64,000 nucleotides of DNA from an uncultured Flavobacteriaceae bacterium (lineage in GTDB: Bacteria; Bacteroidota; Bacteroidia; Flavobacteriales; Flavobacteriaceae), in NCBI GenBank assembly GCA_947494205.1, contig CANLUH010000002.1, forward strand, positions 124,001 to 188,000, written 5' to 3'. Positions 25,705 to 33,452 of the stretch are shown here, in pieces. Each line of letters opens with the position of its first letter. Within the stretch, counting starts at the first letter, position 1. The notes beneath the pieces were generated by a model. That model was not told the DNA's origin and did not search any database. It saw only the letters and a program-made list of their open reading frames with translations. Made by a program: the position numbers and the translations under genes.

Positions 25705-26184
25705 ATGGATAAAAAATATCTAAATATTATATTAATTGTATTACTGATTGCCATTTGGGGTGGCGTTATTTATAAGCACTTTACAAAAAAGAAGATAGAG
25801 CTACCCGAAAATGAAATAAAAAGTAAAAGCATGGCTATAGATTATACTATAGCTAAAGATACCTTTGTATTGCAATTAAATACTAGAGACCCATTTAAAG
25901 CATCTAAAAATAGGCGTTCGCAAAACAATACAACGCAACAAGCAAAACCAAGTGGTAATAGAACTACAAAGCCTAAACAAACACTGGTTTGGCCTAATAT
26001 ACAGTATTATGGTTTTGTAAAAAGCACACCAAATAAAACTAGAATGGCTTTGGTGAAAATTAATAACCAATTGCATAGAAAACGAGAAAAACAAACTATA
26101 GATGATGTAAAACTTGTTAAAGCTTATAGCGATTCTATTATTGTGTTATTTAATAAAGAGAAAAAAACGGTGAGACGTAAATAA
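25705..26184 (+). CDS. GspC/PilP-like periplasmic connector (159 aa)
   Basis: One N-terminal membrane helix (about residues 7-24), a Lys-rich and then Asn/Thr/Gln-rich linker, and a small C-terminal domain (LVWPNIQYYGFVKSTPNKTR, then ALVKINNQLHRKREKQTIDD) that looks like the homology-region fold of GspC or PilP. The RDPFKA segment before the linker is also typical of PilP/GspC. It would link the inner-membrane platform to the secretin. Last gene of the operon; a strong terminator follows. Confidence 0.68.
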   Translation: MDKKYLNIILIVLLIAIWGGVIYKHFTKKKIELPENEIKSKSMAIDYTIAKDTFVLQLNTRDPFKASKNRRSQNNTTQQAKPSGNRTTKPKQTLVWPNIQYYGFVKSTPNKTRMALVKINNQLHRKREKQTIDDVKLVKAYSDSIIVLFNKEKKTVRRK

Positions 26185-26203
26185 AGGTTTTACACAATAC
26201 TTA

Positions 26204-26249
26204 AAAAAGGCTTATAATAAACCATATATAGTTTATTATAAGCCTTTTT
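26204..26249. terminator. Intrinsic terminator, 19-bp perfect stem
   Basis: AAAAAGGCTTATAATAAAC (26204-26222) and its exact complement (26231-26249) flank an 8-base loop. A-tract and T-tract at the two ends make it work in both directions. It closes the secretion operon and also marks the border of the opposite-strand island. Confidence 0.9.
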
Positions 26250-26382
26250 ATATTTGAATAGAGAGCTTTAAATTTGAATATTATGAAAGTGATAGTAACT
26301 TACATAATGTCATTTCTAGTTAAGATTAAGAGGTGTAAATTTGTAAAATAGTCTTAGTTATTGCCTATTGGTAATCCTAACA

Positions 26383-27171
26383 TTATAACCTTACATAAAT
26401 CTCATTAAATATACCTTTTAATATAGAAATGGCAATTTGTAATACAAGCATAATTAAAAATCCAATAATTATTCCTGGGATTATTAAAACAAACCCTATA
26501 ACAAGCCATCCAGTTGCAAGACAAGCTAAAAATGTTGCTACTGTACATATTGTAATAATTACATAACTTAAATATGTCATCCATTTATCGCTAACTAAAC
26601 CGTGGTTGGTTTTTTTTAGCAAATACCCCTTTTTGTCTTTAAAATTGTTGACTTCTATTAAAACTTCTTTAGAAGAATAGTCTGGCTCATAAGTGAGATG
26701 GAATTTTTCTTTCTTGTTAAAAAAAAAGCGTTCTACTTCAACAGTATTTTTATTATAATATAGGTCTATGTAGCGTGCTTTATTTTTTTCAAGATCTTTT
26801 ATTTGTTTTACTTCTACATTTTTTACTGTAGTATTGTCTGAGTCATCATCAACTGGGACTAAATCTCTTTTAGGAAAAAAGACGGCATTGAAATCTAATG
26901 TTTTATCTGTTTTCAATTTATAATTAAAACCATGAGACTCATCATCTTCCAATTCCACATAAGAACATTTAAAAACCGTAGTATTATCTTTTCTTACGTA
27001 GCCTAACTTTTCATTATCTAGTATTACTTCATACCATCTTACCTTTTCTCTTAGCTTTATTCTTTTATAAGGGATGTATTCATCTACGGCTGTATCTCGG
27101 ATTTTTCTAGAGCTTAAAGAATGTTCGGTATAGATTGGGGTTGGTTGTAAAATGCGTATTAGTTTACTCAT
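26383..27171 (-). CDS. SH3-like domain protein with C-terminal membrane segments (262 aa)
   Basis: The first ~75 residues look like a bacterial SH3 domain (YTEHSLSSRKIRDTAVDEYI, then VRWYEVILDNEKLGYVRKDN). A charged middle region follows, and two hydrophobic segments lie near 200-255. There is no signal peptide, so the SH3-like part probably faces the cytoplasm unless the topology is inverted. Family not recognised. First gene, reading from the T2SS side, of an opposite-strand accessory island. Confidence 0.7.
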   Translation of the reverse strand: MSKLIRILQPTPIYTEHSLSSRKIRDTAVDEYIPYKRIKLREKVRWYEVILDNEKLGYVRKDNTTVFKCSYVELEDDESHGFNYKLKTDKTLDFNAVFFPKRDLVPVDDDSDNTTVKNVEVKQIKDLEKNKARYIDLYYNKNTVEVERFFFNKKEKFHLTYEPDYSSKEVLIEVNNFKDKKGYLLKKTNHGLVSDKWMTYLSYVIITICTVATFLACLATGWLVIGFVLIIPGIIIGFLIMLVLQIAISILKGIFNEIYVRL

Positions 27172-27309
27172 AAGTATTTAAAAAGTTCAATTATAATAGT
27201 TGTTAAATGGTTTTCTGTGACTTGGCAAATTATCAAGTACACGCCTAGAGATATAAAAGCCTCTAACATTTTCATCACAATATATTACTTTTAAGTTTTA
27301 TTCTAATTC

Positions 27310-27807
27310 CTACATCTCAGAATTTAATGTTTTTAGATAGTCCATTATGTCATTTGAAACTGTAATCATTTTGGCTTCTATTTGTTGAGTTAGCGCATTT
27401 AGATTATCAAAATCTGGATGTTCAACTAATGTAGTTTCAAGGATTGAATATTTAGGCATTTCCGTTTTATCCTTATTCCACTTTGTCGTTTTAAGCAATT
27501 CCCAATATTTCTTCTGATTCGAGATGGTATTTCCTAAAAGCCAAATCTCAAATCTCATTTCCAAATGATTTAATACAAGTCCGAATTTTAGTTTTTTACT
27601 TTTTAAAAAATCATTGGAGTAGTAGAAATATGTATAGTCCATATATCCATGAAGAATTCCAGCAAATGTGTATTGGTCAGAAAGATTTTTAATAAAATCC
27701 GTTCTTAGTTTCATAACAAACTTTACTAATTCGTTATACGCTATTAATATGTCTCCTTTCTCTAATTGTTCTTTATAAATCGAAACATATTTATTTAAAT
27801 TCTCCAT
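27310..27807 (-). CDS. Conserved hypothetical helical protein (165 aa)
   Basis: Soluble, mainly helical protein beginning MENLNKYVSIYKEQLEKGD, with an aromatic-rich core (HGYMDYTYFYYSND). It resembles a family of ~160-residue uncharacterised proteins (possibly DUF7000) found in Bacteroidota and Firmicutes; this is from memory. No catalytic motif is visible. Monocistronic by spacing. Confidence 0.65.
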   Translation of the reverse strand: MENLNKYVSIYKEQLEKGDILIAYNELVKFVMKLRTDFIKNLSDQYTFAGILHGYMDYTYFYYSNDFLKSKKLKFGLVLNHLEMRFEIWLLGNTISNQKKYWELLKTTKWNKDKTEMPKYSILETTLVEHPDFDNLNALTQQIEAKMITVSNDIMDYLKTLNSEM

Positions 27808-27862
27808 TTATATTTTTTTTAGTTCATGGTCTTGTTGGCTTATACGTAACTTAAGTAAGTAA

Positions 27863-28576
27863 TTATTTAAATCGATTTATATTCTTTTTAAAATAATTCT
27901 CAATATTCGGTTTCTGTTCAGTTTGTCGAAATTTAAATATTCTGTTTTCAGATGTTTTTTCGTTAGTTCTAAATTCCGTTTCATTTTTTATTTCAAAACT
28001 TGAGTCAGATGTTATAATTCCATTTAATTCGTATAAATAAGCTGAATTAAATGAATCTTTTGTCGGGTTTTGCATTTCAATTCTATAGAACTGAATTTTA
28101 ATACTATCATTATCAATTTGAGCTAAACCTTTATTTCCAATATCGTCAGGTTTAAATCCACAAATTCGTTTAGTTCTTTTTTCAATTGAATGTTGAGATT
28201 CGAGCATCAATTCAATAGTTTTATGAGCACTTTCATAGGTGTTTTTGTAGTTTGCTTTTTCAGCACAATAGTAATGTGAAAGTCCGTTTATGCCACCTAT
28301 ATTGATTACAAAGCCATCTTCGTAAATAAAAAATACGGATAAATATTTTATTTTGTTTATTCCAGTTTGTTCTATGTAATCGTCAATAAAAGGTGGTGCA
28401 TTTTCTCCATATTCGAGTTCAAATTCTGCAAAATAATATCCATTCAATTGTAGTGATTCGTTGGTTAACGAATTACTTTCAAAATCAATTAATTTATTTT
28501 TATGATGCGTTTTAAAAATTCCACAAGAGTTGGAAACCAAAACAATAATAATTAGTAGAAATATTCTATTCTTCAC
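27863..28576 (-). CDS. Hypothetical lipoprotein (237 aa)
   Basis: N-terminal hydrophobic segment with lipobox Cys18 (VSNSC), so it is probably an outer-membrane lipoprotein. The rest is a mixed, charged domain of unknown family. Its start codon overlaps the stop of the MORN-like gene by 11 bp, so the two are co-transcribed and translationally coupled. Confidence 0.7.
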   Translation of the reverse strand: MKNRIFLLIIIVLVSNSCGIFKTHHKNKLIDFESNSLTNESLQLNGYYFAEFELEYGENAPPFIDDYIEQTGINKIKYLSVFFIYEDGFVINIGGINGLSHYYCAEKANYKNTYESAHKTIELMLESQHSIEKRTKRICGFKPDDIGNKGLAQIDNDSIKIQFYRIEMQNPTKDSFNSAYLYELNGIITSDSSFEIKNETEFRTNEKTSENRIFKFRQTEQKPNIENYFKKNINRFK

Positions 28577-29669
28577 GGGGTTCCTTTAACTGTTGATACA
28601 CATTATTGGCGGTAGTTGTTTTTTCTTTAATCCATTTATTTTCTTCTTTTCGGAAAACAAACATTTTTTTTATGGCATCATTATTTTCAAACACATAGTT
28701 TAATTCAATCTTTTTAGATTCCTTCCCTTTTTTATAAAACAAAATTTTTTCAAATAGTAATTCATCAATTTGCTTTAGGCTATCGGGAAAAGGGCTCATT
28801 AAAAAACCGTGGCTATTAAAAATAATTCTTCTTTTAATTATTCCATTATTATCGAATGTATCCCATTTATATTTATAAAATCTATTATTATTATGGTCAT
28901 ATTTATTCTTTGCGAATATTCTGTCAAAAACTAAAATTTCCTTTCTGCGTATTTTTTCAATTACTATTCCATTTTTATTGAACTTTTTTTGTTCTTTCTT
29001 ATTCTTAGTTTTTATAACATTACCACTTTCATTGTACTCAGTTGTTTTTATATGTTTTCTATTCCAGAACTCCTCTTTTTTAAGCTGTCCATTTAGATAG
29101 TATTCTTTTTCATATTTTTTCTTTGTGTCGTAAATGGACTTCATTTGACCGTTAGAAAAATAGGTTATTTTTTTTTGTTTTTTTCTTGGAATAAATAATT
29201 CCGATAACTTGCCATTTCTGTGATATTCAAATAAAGTGTCAATAGGTTGCCCATCTTTAAAAGTGCCTTTTGTTCTTAGGTTTCCATTAGCATAGAAGTC
29301 AGTAATTTCTCCATTTGCGAGATTACCGCAATCAAAATATTCAGAATGAGGTGGATTACTAATATAAATTGCCAATTCAAGCTTTTTTAAAAAGATTGTA
29401 TCTCGATTGACTTTATTTGAAGTTATTTCGACAGTAATAGGTGGATTATCAAAATTGACATAAAGATTATATAATCCTGCCTTAGGTAATTCGATTGGTT
29501 TCGATTCAAAATTTTCCATTCCATAGGCTTTCGAAGAATCTGTCAAATACCAAAAGACACCATTTTCTAATTCATTAGTACATTGATTTATAAAAATGGG
29601 ATTATAGGTAGTTTGCCCAAAAAATGTTTGAGTCAAAATGAGAAATAATATGTAGATAGATGTTTTCAT
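28566..29669 (-). CDS. MORN/YwqK-type repeat protein, secreted (367 aa)
   Basis: Signal peptide (about 1-19, ending FFGQ) followed by a ~90-residue N-terminal domain and a run of YwqK-like MORN variants: FYANGNLRTKGTF, YHRNGKLSELF, YFSNGQMKSIY and YLNGQLKKEEFW at roughly residues 129-206. It is distantly related in layout to the MORN-like protein at 14778. Function unknown; such repeats usually mediate protein or membrane contacts. Coupled with the downstream lipoprotein gene. Confidence 0.75.
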   Translation of the reverse strand: MKTSIYILFLILTQTFFGQTTYNPIFINQCTNELENGVFWYLTDSSKAYGMENFESKPIELPKAGLYNLYVNFDNPPITVEITSNKVNRDTIFLKKLELAIYISNPPHSEYFDCGNLANGEITDFYANGNLRTKGTFKDGQPIDTLFEYHRNGKLSELFIPRKKQKKITYFSNGQMKSIYDTKKKYEKEYYLNGQLKKEEFWNRKHIKTTEYNESGNVIKTKNKKEQKKFNKNGIVIEKIRRKEILVFDRIFAKNKYDHNNNRFYKYKWDTFDNNGIIKRRIIFNSHGFLMSPFPDSLKQIDELLFEKILFYKKGKESKKIELNYVFENNDAIKKMFVFRKEENKWIKEKTTTANNVYQQLKEPREE

Positions 29670-29710
29670 CCAATTACCAACAATGAGTTTGTATAAGATT
29701 AGTTGCGTGA

Positions 29711-29749
29711 TTTAAGTAACTAATTTAGCAAATACAAACCGAATGGAAA
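29711..29749. repeat. Intergenic direct repeat, copy A (39 bp)
   Basis: Starts TTTAAGTAACTAATTTAGCA and continues to GAATGGAAA. It matches copy B at 30293-30331 in 37 of 39 positions. Both copies lie just upstream of minus-strand genes. Confidence 0.85.
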
Positions 29750-29817
29750 AACCGTTAGGGTTTCCAAAGTAGGAGAGAACCAACAATTATTTATAGTCAT
29801 TGTTGAGTATTCGTTAT

Positions 29818-30264
29818 TTATTTCAATCGTATTAAATTTCCATCGTCAAATCCAGTCGTGATATTCTCTATTTGACTCAAAAAACTATCATTGAACTTTA
29901 GGTAGTTCGATATAAATTCAACCGAGTAGTCTAACACATATTTCCAATCAGAATCGTTTAGTTTTAAATCATTTAAATCCAAATATTTATATTCAGGTTC
30001 ATAGTCAGCGTTACAAGCCCAATTCTCATCTTTTTCATCAAATATTTCAGCTCCAGTCAAGTACATTATATAAGAATCGGATGACTGGAATAACCCAAAA
30101 TTTAATCCCTTAATTTTTTCTGTTGGCAGATTTCCAGATTCAATTATATTAATCCATTTTGAAAATCGTTCTGGGATAGTCAAGTCTTTGTCAGAAACTG
30201 TTAAAAAAGTTGTTTTTTCTATCTCGTTTCTTTTTCCAAATATTTTATCTATTAGTTTCTTCAT
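29818..30264 (-). CDS. Hypothetical soluble protein, immunity-like context (148 aa)
   Basis: Start at 30264 gives MKKLIDKIFGKRNEIEKTTF; an in-frame ATG four codons earlier (30276) is also possible. Acidic, soluble, with several Trp/Tyr (ENWACNADYEPEYKYLD, then DSDWKYVLDYS). It resembles small immunity-type proteins in size and composition, but no family is recognised. It stands alone and is flanked by repeat-bearing spacers. Confidence 0.6.
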   Translation of the reverse strand: MKKLIDKIFGKRNEIEKTTFLTVSDKDLTIPERFSKWINIIESGNLPTEKIKGLNFGLFQSSDSYIMYLTGAEIFDEKDENWACNADYEPEYKYLDLNDLKLNDSDWKYVLDYSVEFISNYLKFNDSFLSQIENITTGFDDGNLIRLK

Positions 30265-30292
30265 AATAACACTCAATGTGTTTGTATATGCT

Positions 30293-30331
30293 TTTAAGCA
30301 ACTAATTTAGCAAATACAAACCGAATAGAAA
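30293..30331. repeat. Intergenic direct repeat, copy B (39 bp)
   Basis: Starts TTTAAGCAACTAATTTAGCA and ends GAATAGAAA. 37 of 39 bases are identical to copy A (29711-29749). A more degenerate copy C lies at 33111-33155. Confidence 0.85.
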
Positions 30332-30384
30332 ATATGTACAGATTTTGTCGGTAATGACAGATACATGTTTTAAGTAGTAGTCGT

Positions 30385-30927
30385 TTAAAAATCGAGAGCA
30401 TCTCTTTTGCAATACCAGTTAGGGTCACAATCAGTTACTACACACCCACCAGATTTATATTTTTTTTCTTTTTTTTCTTCATCCTTTTTAGTGATGTCTA
30501 TATTCAATCCATACGAAATAGGAATGACTTCATCTTCTTTTTTACATGTTGGACACGTTCTATTGTCTTTGGATTTATCATATTTACAGGTAAGAGCATA
30601 AGGGAGTTTTAATGAGATAGTATCTTTTTTTCTTAATTCGGTATTCTTGAAAGTATAAAGGCGTCCAGTGATACTCCCAATTCCTTTTGGTTCAAAAGTC
30701 ACTTTTATATCGTTTAAACTTTCTATTTCAAAGAAAAACTTTAAGTTATCATTTACTATAGCCGTTTGTTTTGTTCCGTTTTGTTCCAAAACAACTTTTG
30801 TTTTTCCTATTACATTAGTTCTATCATCTTCATTTTCTAAAAGTATTTTTCCGTTTACCTTTATGTTTTGAGCGGAGCAACAAATAACTCCAAATATTAC
30901 TAATATTATGCTTAACTGTTTTTTCAT
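30385..30927 (-). CDS. Secreted hypothetical protein with Cys motifs (180 aa)
   Basis: Signal peptide MKKQLSIILVIFGVICCSAQ (about 20 residues), then a beta-rich carboxypeptidase-regulatory-like domain (IKVNGKILLENEDDRTNVIG) and a C-terminal region with CPTC (in DNRTCPTCKKED) and further cysteines in GGCVVTDCDPNWYC. The CxxC pairs suggest metal binding or disulfides. Function unknown. Confidence 0.7.
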   Translation of the reverse strand: MKKQLSIILVIFGVICCSAQNIKVNGKILLENEDDRTNVIGKTKVVLEQNGTKQTAIVNDNLKFFFEIESLNDIKVTFEPKGIGSITGRLYTFKNTELRKKDTISLKLPYALTCKYDKSKDNRTCPTCKKEDEVIPISYGLNIDITKKDEEKKEKKYKSGGCVVTDCDPNWYCKRDALDF

Positions 30928-31067
30928 ATTACTTATAACGTGTTTATATGATGATTATTTGTGTTTGTTTGTCAAAAATTGTTAAACTATTAAAACACAT
31001 TTTTGCTATCGTTAAAAATGGAATATTAGTATAAAACTGAATATAGAATTGCATTAGTATAAATACA

Positions 31068-31877
31068 TTAATGATTTTTTAATTCTTCTAACGTCTTTAT
31101 TTCCCAATCTTTATCATCATATATTTTTTTATTTTTATCGTCCCAATCCACAAAAAATCCTGAGTTTAAGGTTTTATGATTTTGTAATATTTCTTTTTTA
31201 ATTTCTTTAGGTACAATTATCAAAATATCAAATCGTATTAAATTCTTAAGTAGTAAAAGGCTTTTGTATGAATTCTTATCTATTACAGAGCACGAATTCA
31301 AATTCAAATGTTTTAGGTTAAAAAGTTTCTCATAAGGTTCTAAACTTTTTAGGCGCAAATTTCTTGGTGCAAAAGCATCTCCATTTAGTGAAAGCCCAAC
31401 AAGAGAAATTATTTCTCCAATTTTTTCGTAATTCTCTATTTTGAAAGAGTTTTCAATTCTTAAATGTGTCAATTCAATTTTAGTAATCGGTGAAATGTCT
31501 TTCAATTGAGTAAATCTTTCCAATTCTAATCTTTTTAGTTTTGTAAGTTTTAAAATTGGGTTTAGGTCATTTACTTTAGAACCGTCAATTATTAAGTCAG
31601 TAAGATTTGGTAAGTCACAAAAAATGCCAAGAAACTCCTGATTAATCCCATAAGCAATAGAAATACGTTTTACCTTTTTCAGTGAAGGAATTATTTTAAT
31701 CCATTCGTGTTTTACTCTCTCTTTTTCTTTTTTTGTTGAAATGTGCCATTGAAAAGATAAGCTTCCAATTCGAATGTTTTCAGAATTTATTTTAGGATTA
31801 TCATACTGTTGTATGTTTTCATAATCGTAAAGATGTTCTGGTGAGAAAAATTGATGATTTTTATATCTGTCGTTCAT
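31068..31877 (-). CDS. Leucine-rich-repeat protein (269 aa)
   Basis: Soluble protein with at least five irregular LRR units between about residues 75 and 215: LPNLTDLIIDGSKV, LTKLKRLELERFTQL, IELTHLRIENSF, LVGLSLNGD and LFNLKHLNLNSC. No signal peptide. This form is common in Bacteroidota accessory regions next to polymorphic-toxin or immunity genes, but no partner is evident here. Role unknown. Confidence 0.75.
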   Translation of the reverse strand: MNDRYKNHQFFSPEHLYDYENIQQYDNPKINSENIRIGSLSFQWHISTKKEKERVKHEWIKIIPSLKKVKRISIAYGINQEFLGIFCDLPNLTDLIIDGSKVNDLNPILKLTKLKRLELERFTQLKDISPITKIELTHLRIENSFKIENYEKIGEIISLVGLSLNGDAFAPRNLRLKSLEPYEKLFNLKHLNLNSCSVIDKNSYKSLLLLKNLIRFDILIIVPKEIKKEILQNHKTLNSGFFVDWDDKNKKIYDDKDWEIKTLEELKNH

Positions 31878-31889
31878 TTTAATTGTTGG

Positions 31890-32022
31890 TAACGCTTAAG
31901 TATATGAAATGTTGTGTGTTTGTGACGAGGATTTTCCGAAGGAAAAACTAGGAATAAACAAAGCAACTCACATTGCTTAAGTACAAAATAGTAAATTTTA
32001 TATAGAATACTGTACACCGTTA
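31890..32022. repeat. Imperfect inverted-repeat intergenic element bounded by TAACG/CGTTA
   Basis: The spacer begins TAACGCTTAAG (31890) and ends in CGTTA (32018-32022), which overlaps the stop of the next gene. Two CTTAAG blocks near 31894 and 31976 and the loosely complementary TGTTGTGTGTTTGT / ACAAAGCAACTCACAT arms give it a hairpin character. It resembles spacers between cassette-like genes elsewhere in Bacteroidota, from memory. Confidence 0.45.
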
Positions 32023-32438
32023 TTTCTTTTCAATATCACAATAGTTTAGTCCTTCCGATTTTAGTATTTCTAAAACTTTTTCACTTACAATTAATAAATT
32101 GTTTTCAATTCCGAAATCAGATTTTTTAGCAGTTCCGTTTATGTCAATCCACATGAAATTTGGCAAAGTCAAATTTGGTTGTAGTTCATTAAAAGGGTAG
32201 GCTTTTCTAATTTCCGCATTCTTTAATGAAAATCCAGTTACTTTATAATCAGTCAACTTATGTGCAGCGTTTTCCGTAATTAAAAACAGAGGAAAGCACT
32301 CAATTAAACAATCTCCTAACCAACCTTTAAAAAGGAATTCTAAATTTTTAATTTTCAGTGGGTGAGTAGAATTATCTATTTTGGTTTTTTACCAAATTCT
32401 CCAGAAACTTCAGGCTCCAATTGAAAATATTTGTTCAT
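32020..32438 (-). pseudogene. Imm11 (DUF1629)-like immunity protein gene with a frameshift
   Basis: The minus strand starts with ATG at 32438 (MNKYFQLEPEVSGEFGKK), then hits a stop. Shifting frame at the T6 run (plus-strand 32385-32390) restores one continuous protein of about 139 residues through WLGDCLIECFPLFLITENA, LTDYKVTGFSLKNAEI, LPNFMWIDINGTAKKSDFGI and LLIVSEKVLEILKSEGLNYC. This order of motifs matches my recollection of the Imm11 immunity family. One missing base in the homopolymer explains it, either a real mutation or a sequencing error. The intact downstream part alone would be a 78-residue fragment. No cognate toxin is visible. Confidence 0.7.
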
Positions 32439-32467
32439 TTTTTAGGTATAATGTTAGTATGGTTTCG

Positions 32468-32575
32468 CTACATGTCAATGATTAGTATTAGAATATGAAC
32501 AGCAATACTAAAGAGTATCATTTTTAGAATCCAATTGCAAAGACTGATAGTTGTCTTCTTTAGAGATTCATTCAT
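32468..32575 (-). CDS. Possible small single-span membrane protein (35 aa)
   Basis: ATG at 32575 encodes 35 residues, MNESLKKTTISLCNWILKMI and onward to a stop at 32468, with one hydrophobic helix. It starts 10 bp after the stop of the four-helix membrane protein gene and ends 29 bp before the Imm11-like start, consistent with a three-gene transcript. Small size makes it uncertain. Confidence 0.4.
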   Translation of the reverse strand: MNESLKKTTISLCNWILKMILFSIAVHILILIIDM

Positions 32576-32585
32576 TAATTTTTTT

Positions 32586-33074
32586 TTAAAATTGAGGACT
32601 TGGGACATCTATAATCCACATCATTACCATCCCAATTATACCTCCCAATAACATTAAAGGAAAGAATAGTTTGATTTGTTTTGCTGTGATATTTGTGTGT
32701 CCGCTAAGACTTGATTTTTTTAATAGTCCTGGATGAGTTTCTATAAACTCTGCACCGTTGTTAAAGTATATCCACTTGACACTTAATATCCAAAGTACGA
32801 TTATAGAAAAGTGGAAAACCAACACCATTGGATTCATAGTTTTTGGATTAAAATAGTCAAAAGTATTTTGAGTTATGCCACTTAAGTTCCCAATCATCAT
32901 AATAACCCAAGGAATATTCCCAAAAACCATCCACCCTTTAAAATACTTGTCATATCCATCTGCTAATTCAGGTTTTTGAGCAATATATTTCTTAGAGCGG
33001 TATTTTAAAATTAGTCCGTTTGCTATAGTTACTGCAATAAACATGATCCAAGTATGTTTGAAAATTATTTCCAT
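32586..33074 (-). CDS. Hypothetical integral membrane protein, about four helices (162 aa)
   Basis: Hydrophobic segments at about residues 6-23, 47-65, 82-103 and 135-155. A conserved-looking soluble stretch KYRSKKYIAQKPELADGYDK follows the first helix. Family resembles uncharacterised 160-residue membrane proteins of Bacteroidota; function unknown. First gene of a possible trio with the small membrane protein and the Imm11-like gene. Repeat copy C lies upstream. Confidence 0.7.
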   Translation of the reverse strand: MEIIFKHTWIMFIAVTIANGLILKYRSKKYIAQKPELADGYDKYFKGWMVFGNIPWVIMMIGNLSGITQNTFDYFNPKTMNPMVLVFHFSIIVLWILSVKWIYFNNGAEFIETHPGLLKKSSLSGHTNITAKQIKLFFPLMLLGGIIGMVMMWIIDVPSPQF

Positions 33075-33110
33075 TTTTTAATTGATACTTATATATGATT
33101 TGTTATAAGT

Positions 33111-33155
33111 TTTAAGCGCCTAATTTAGTAAATGGAAATACAAATAGAATAAAAA
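33111..33155. repeat. Degenerate copy C of the intergenic repeat
   Basis: TTTAAGCGCCTAATTTAGTA, then AATGGAAATACAAATAGAAT and further As. It aligns with copies A and B if a 5-base insertion is allowed. It lies upstream of the minus-strand membrane protein gene and next to the transposase remnant. Confidence 0.6.
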
Positions 33156-33386
33156 TTCCTTGATAATTTTTGTAAGAAGACAAGATTTGTTTGGCAACAT
33201 TATAATAAGCCAATAGAGTTATGGAGTGAAAAAGTAATACAACAGAAAATAGATTACATACATAATAACCCATTAGAAACAGGTTTTGTTACCAAAGTTA
33301 TTGATTGGAAATATTTTAGTGCTAGAAGCTTTCAGGATGACCATACAGTTCTAGAAATCGATGAAGCAGGTTTTTTAGATGGATAA
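33153..33386 (+). pseudogene. Remnant of a REP-associated (IS200/Y1-type) transposase
   Basis: The frame from a stop at 33150-33152 to TAA at 33384-33386 contains RFVWQHYNKPIELWSEKVIQ, then QKIDYIHNNPLETGFVTKVI and DWKYFSARSFQDDHTVLEID. This is the characteristic C-terminal tail of RAYT/Y1 transposases (QKIDYIHNNP motif). The catalytic N-terminal part (HUH and Tyr) is missing and no start codon is present, so it is a dead fragment. It marks past mobile-element activity at the border of the accessory island. Confidence 0.8.
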
Positions 33387-33452
33387 TATACAGAGAAAAT
33401 ATTTGTTTTTCTGTTTAATATTGACTAGTTCAAAGAGTAATTGTCTAGAAAA

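Noticed and set aside
30407..30871. Two plus-strand open frames opposite the Cys-motif secreted protein
   Set aside because: The minus-strand protein has a signal peptide and a domain-like layout; the plus-strand frames are low-complexity Phe/Ser-rich shadows.
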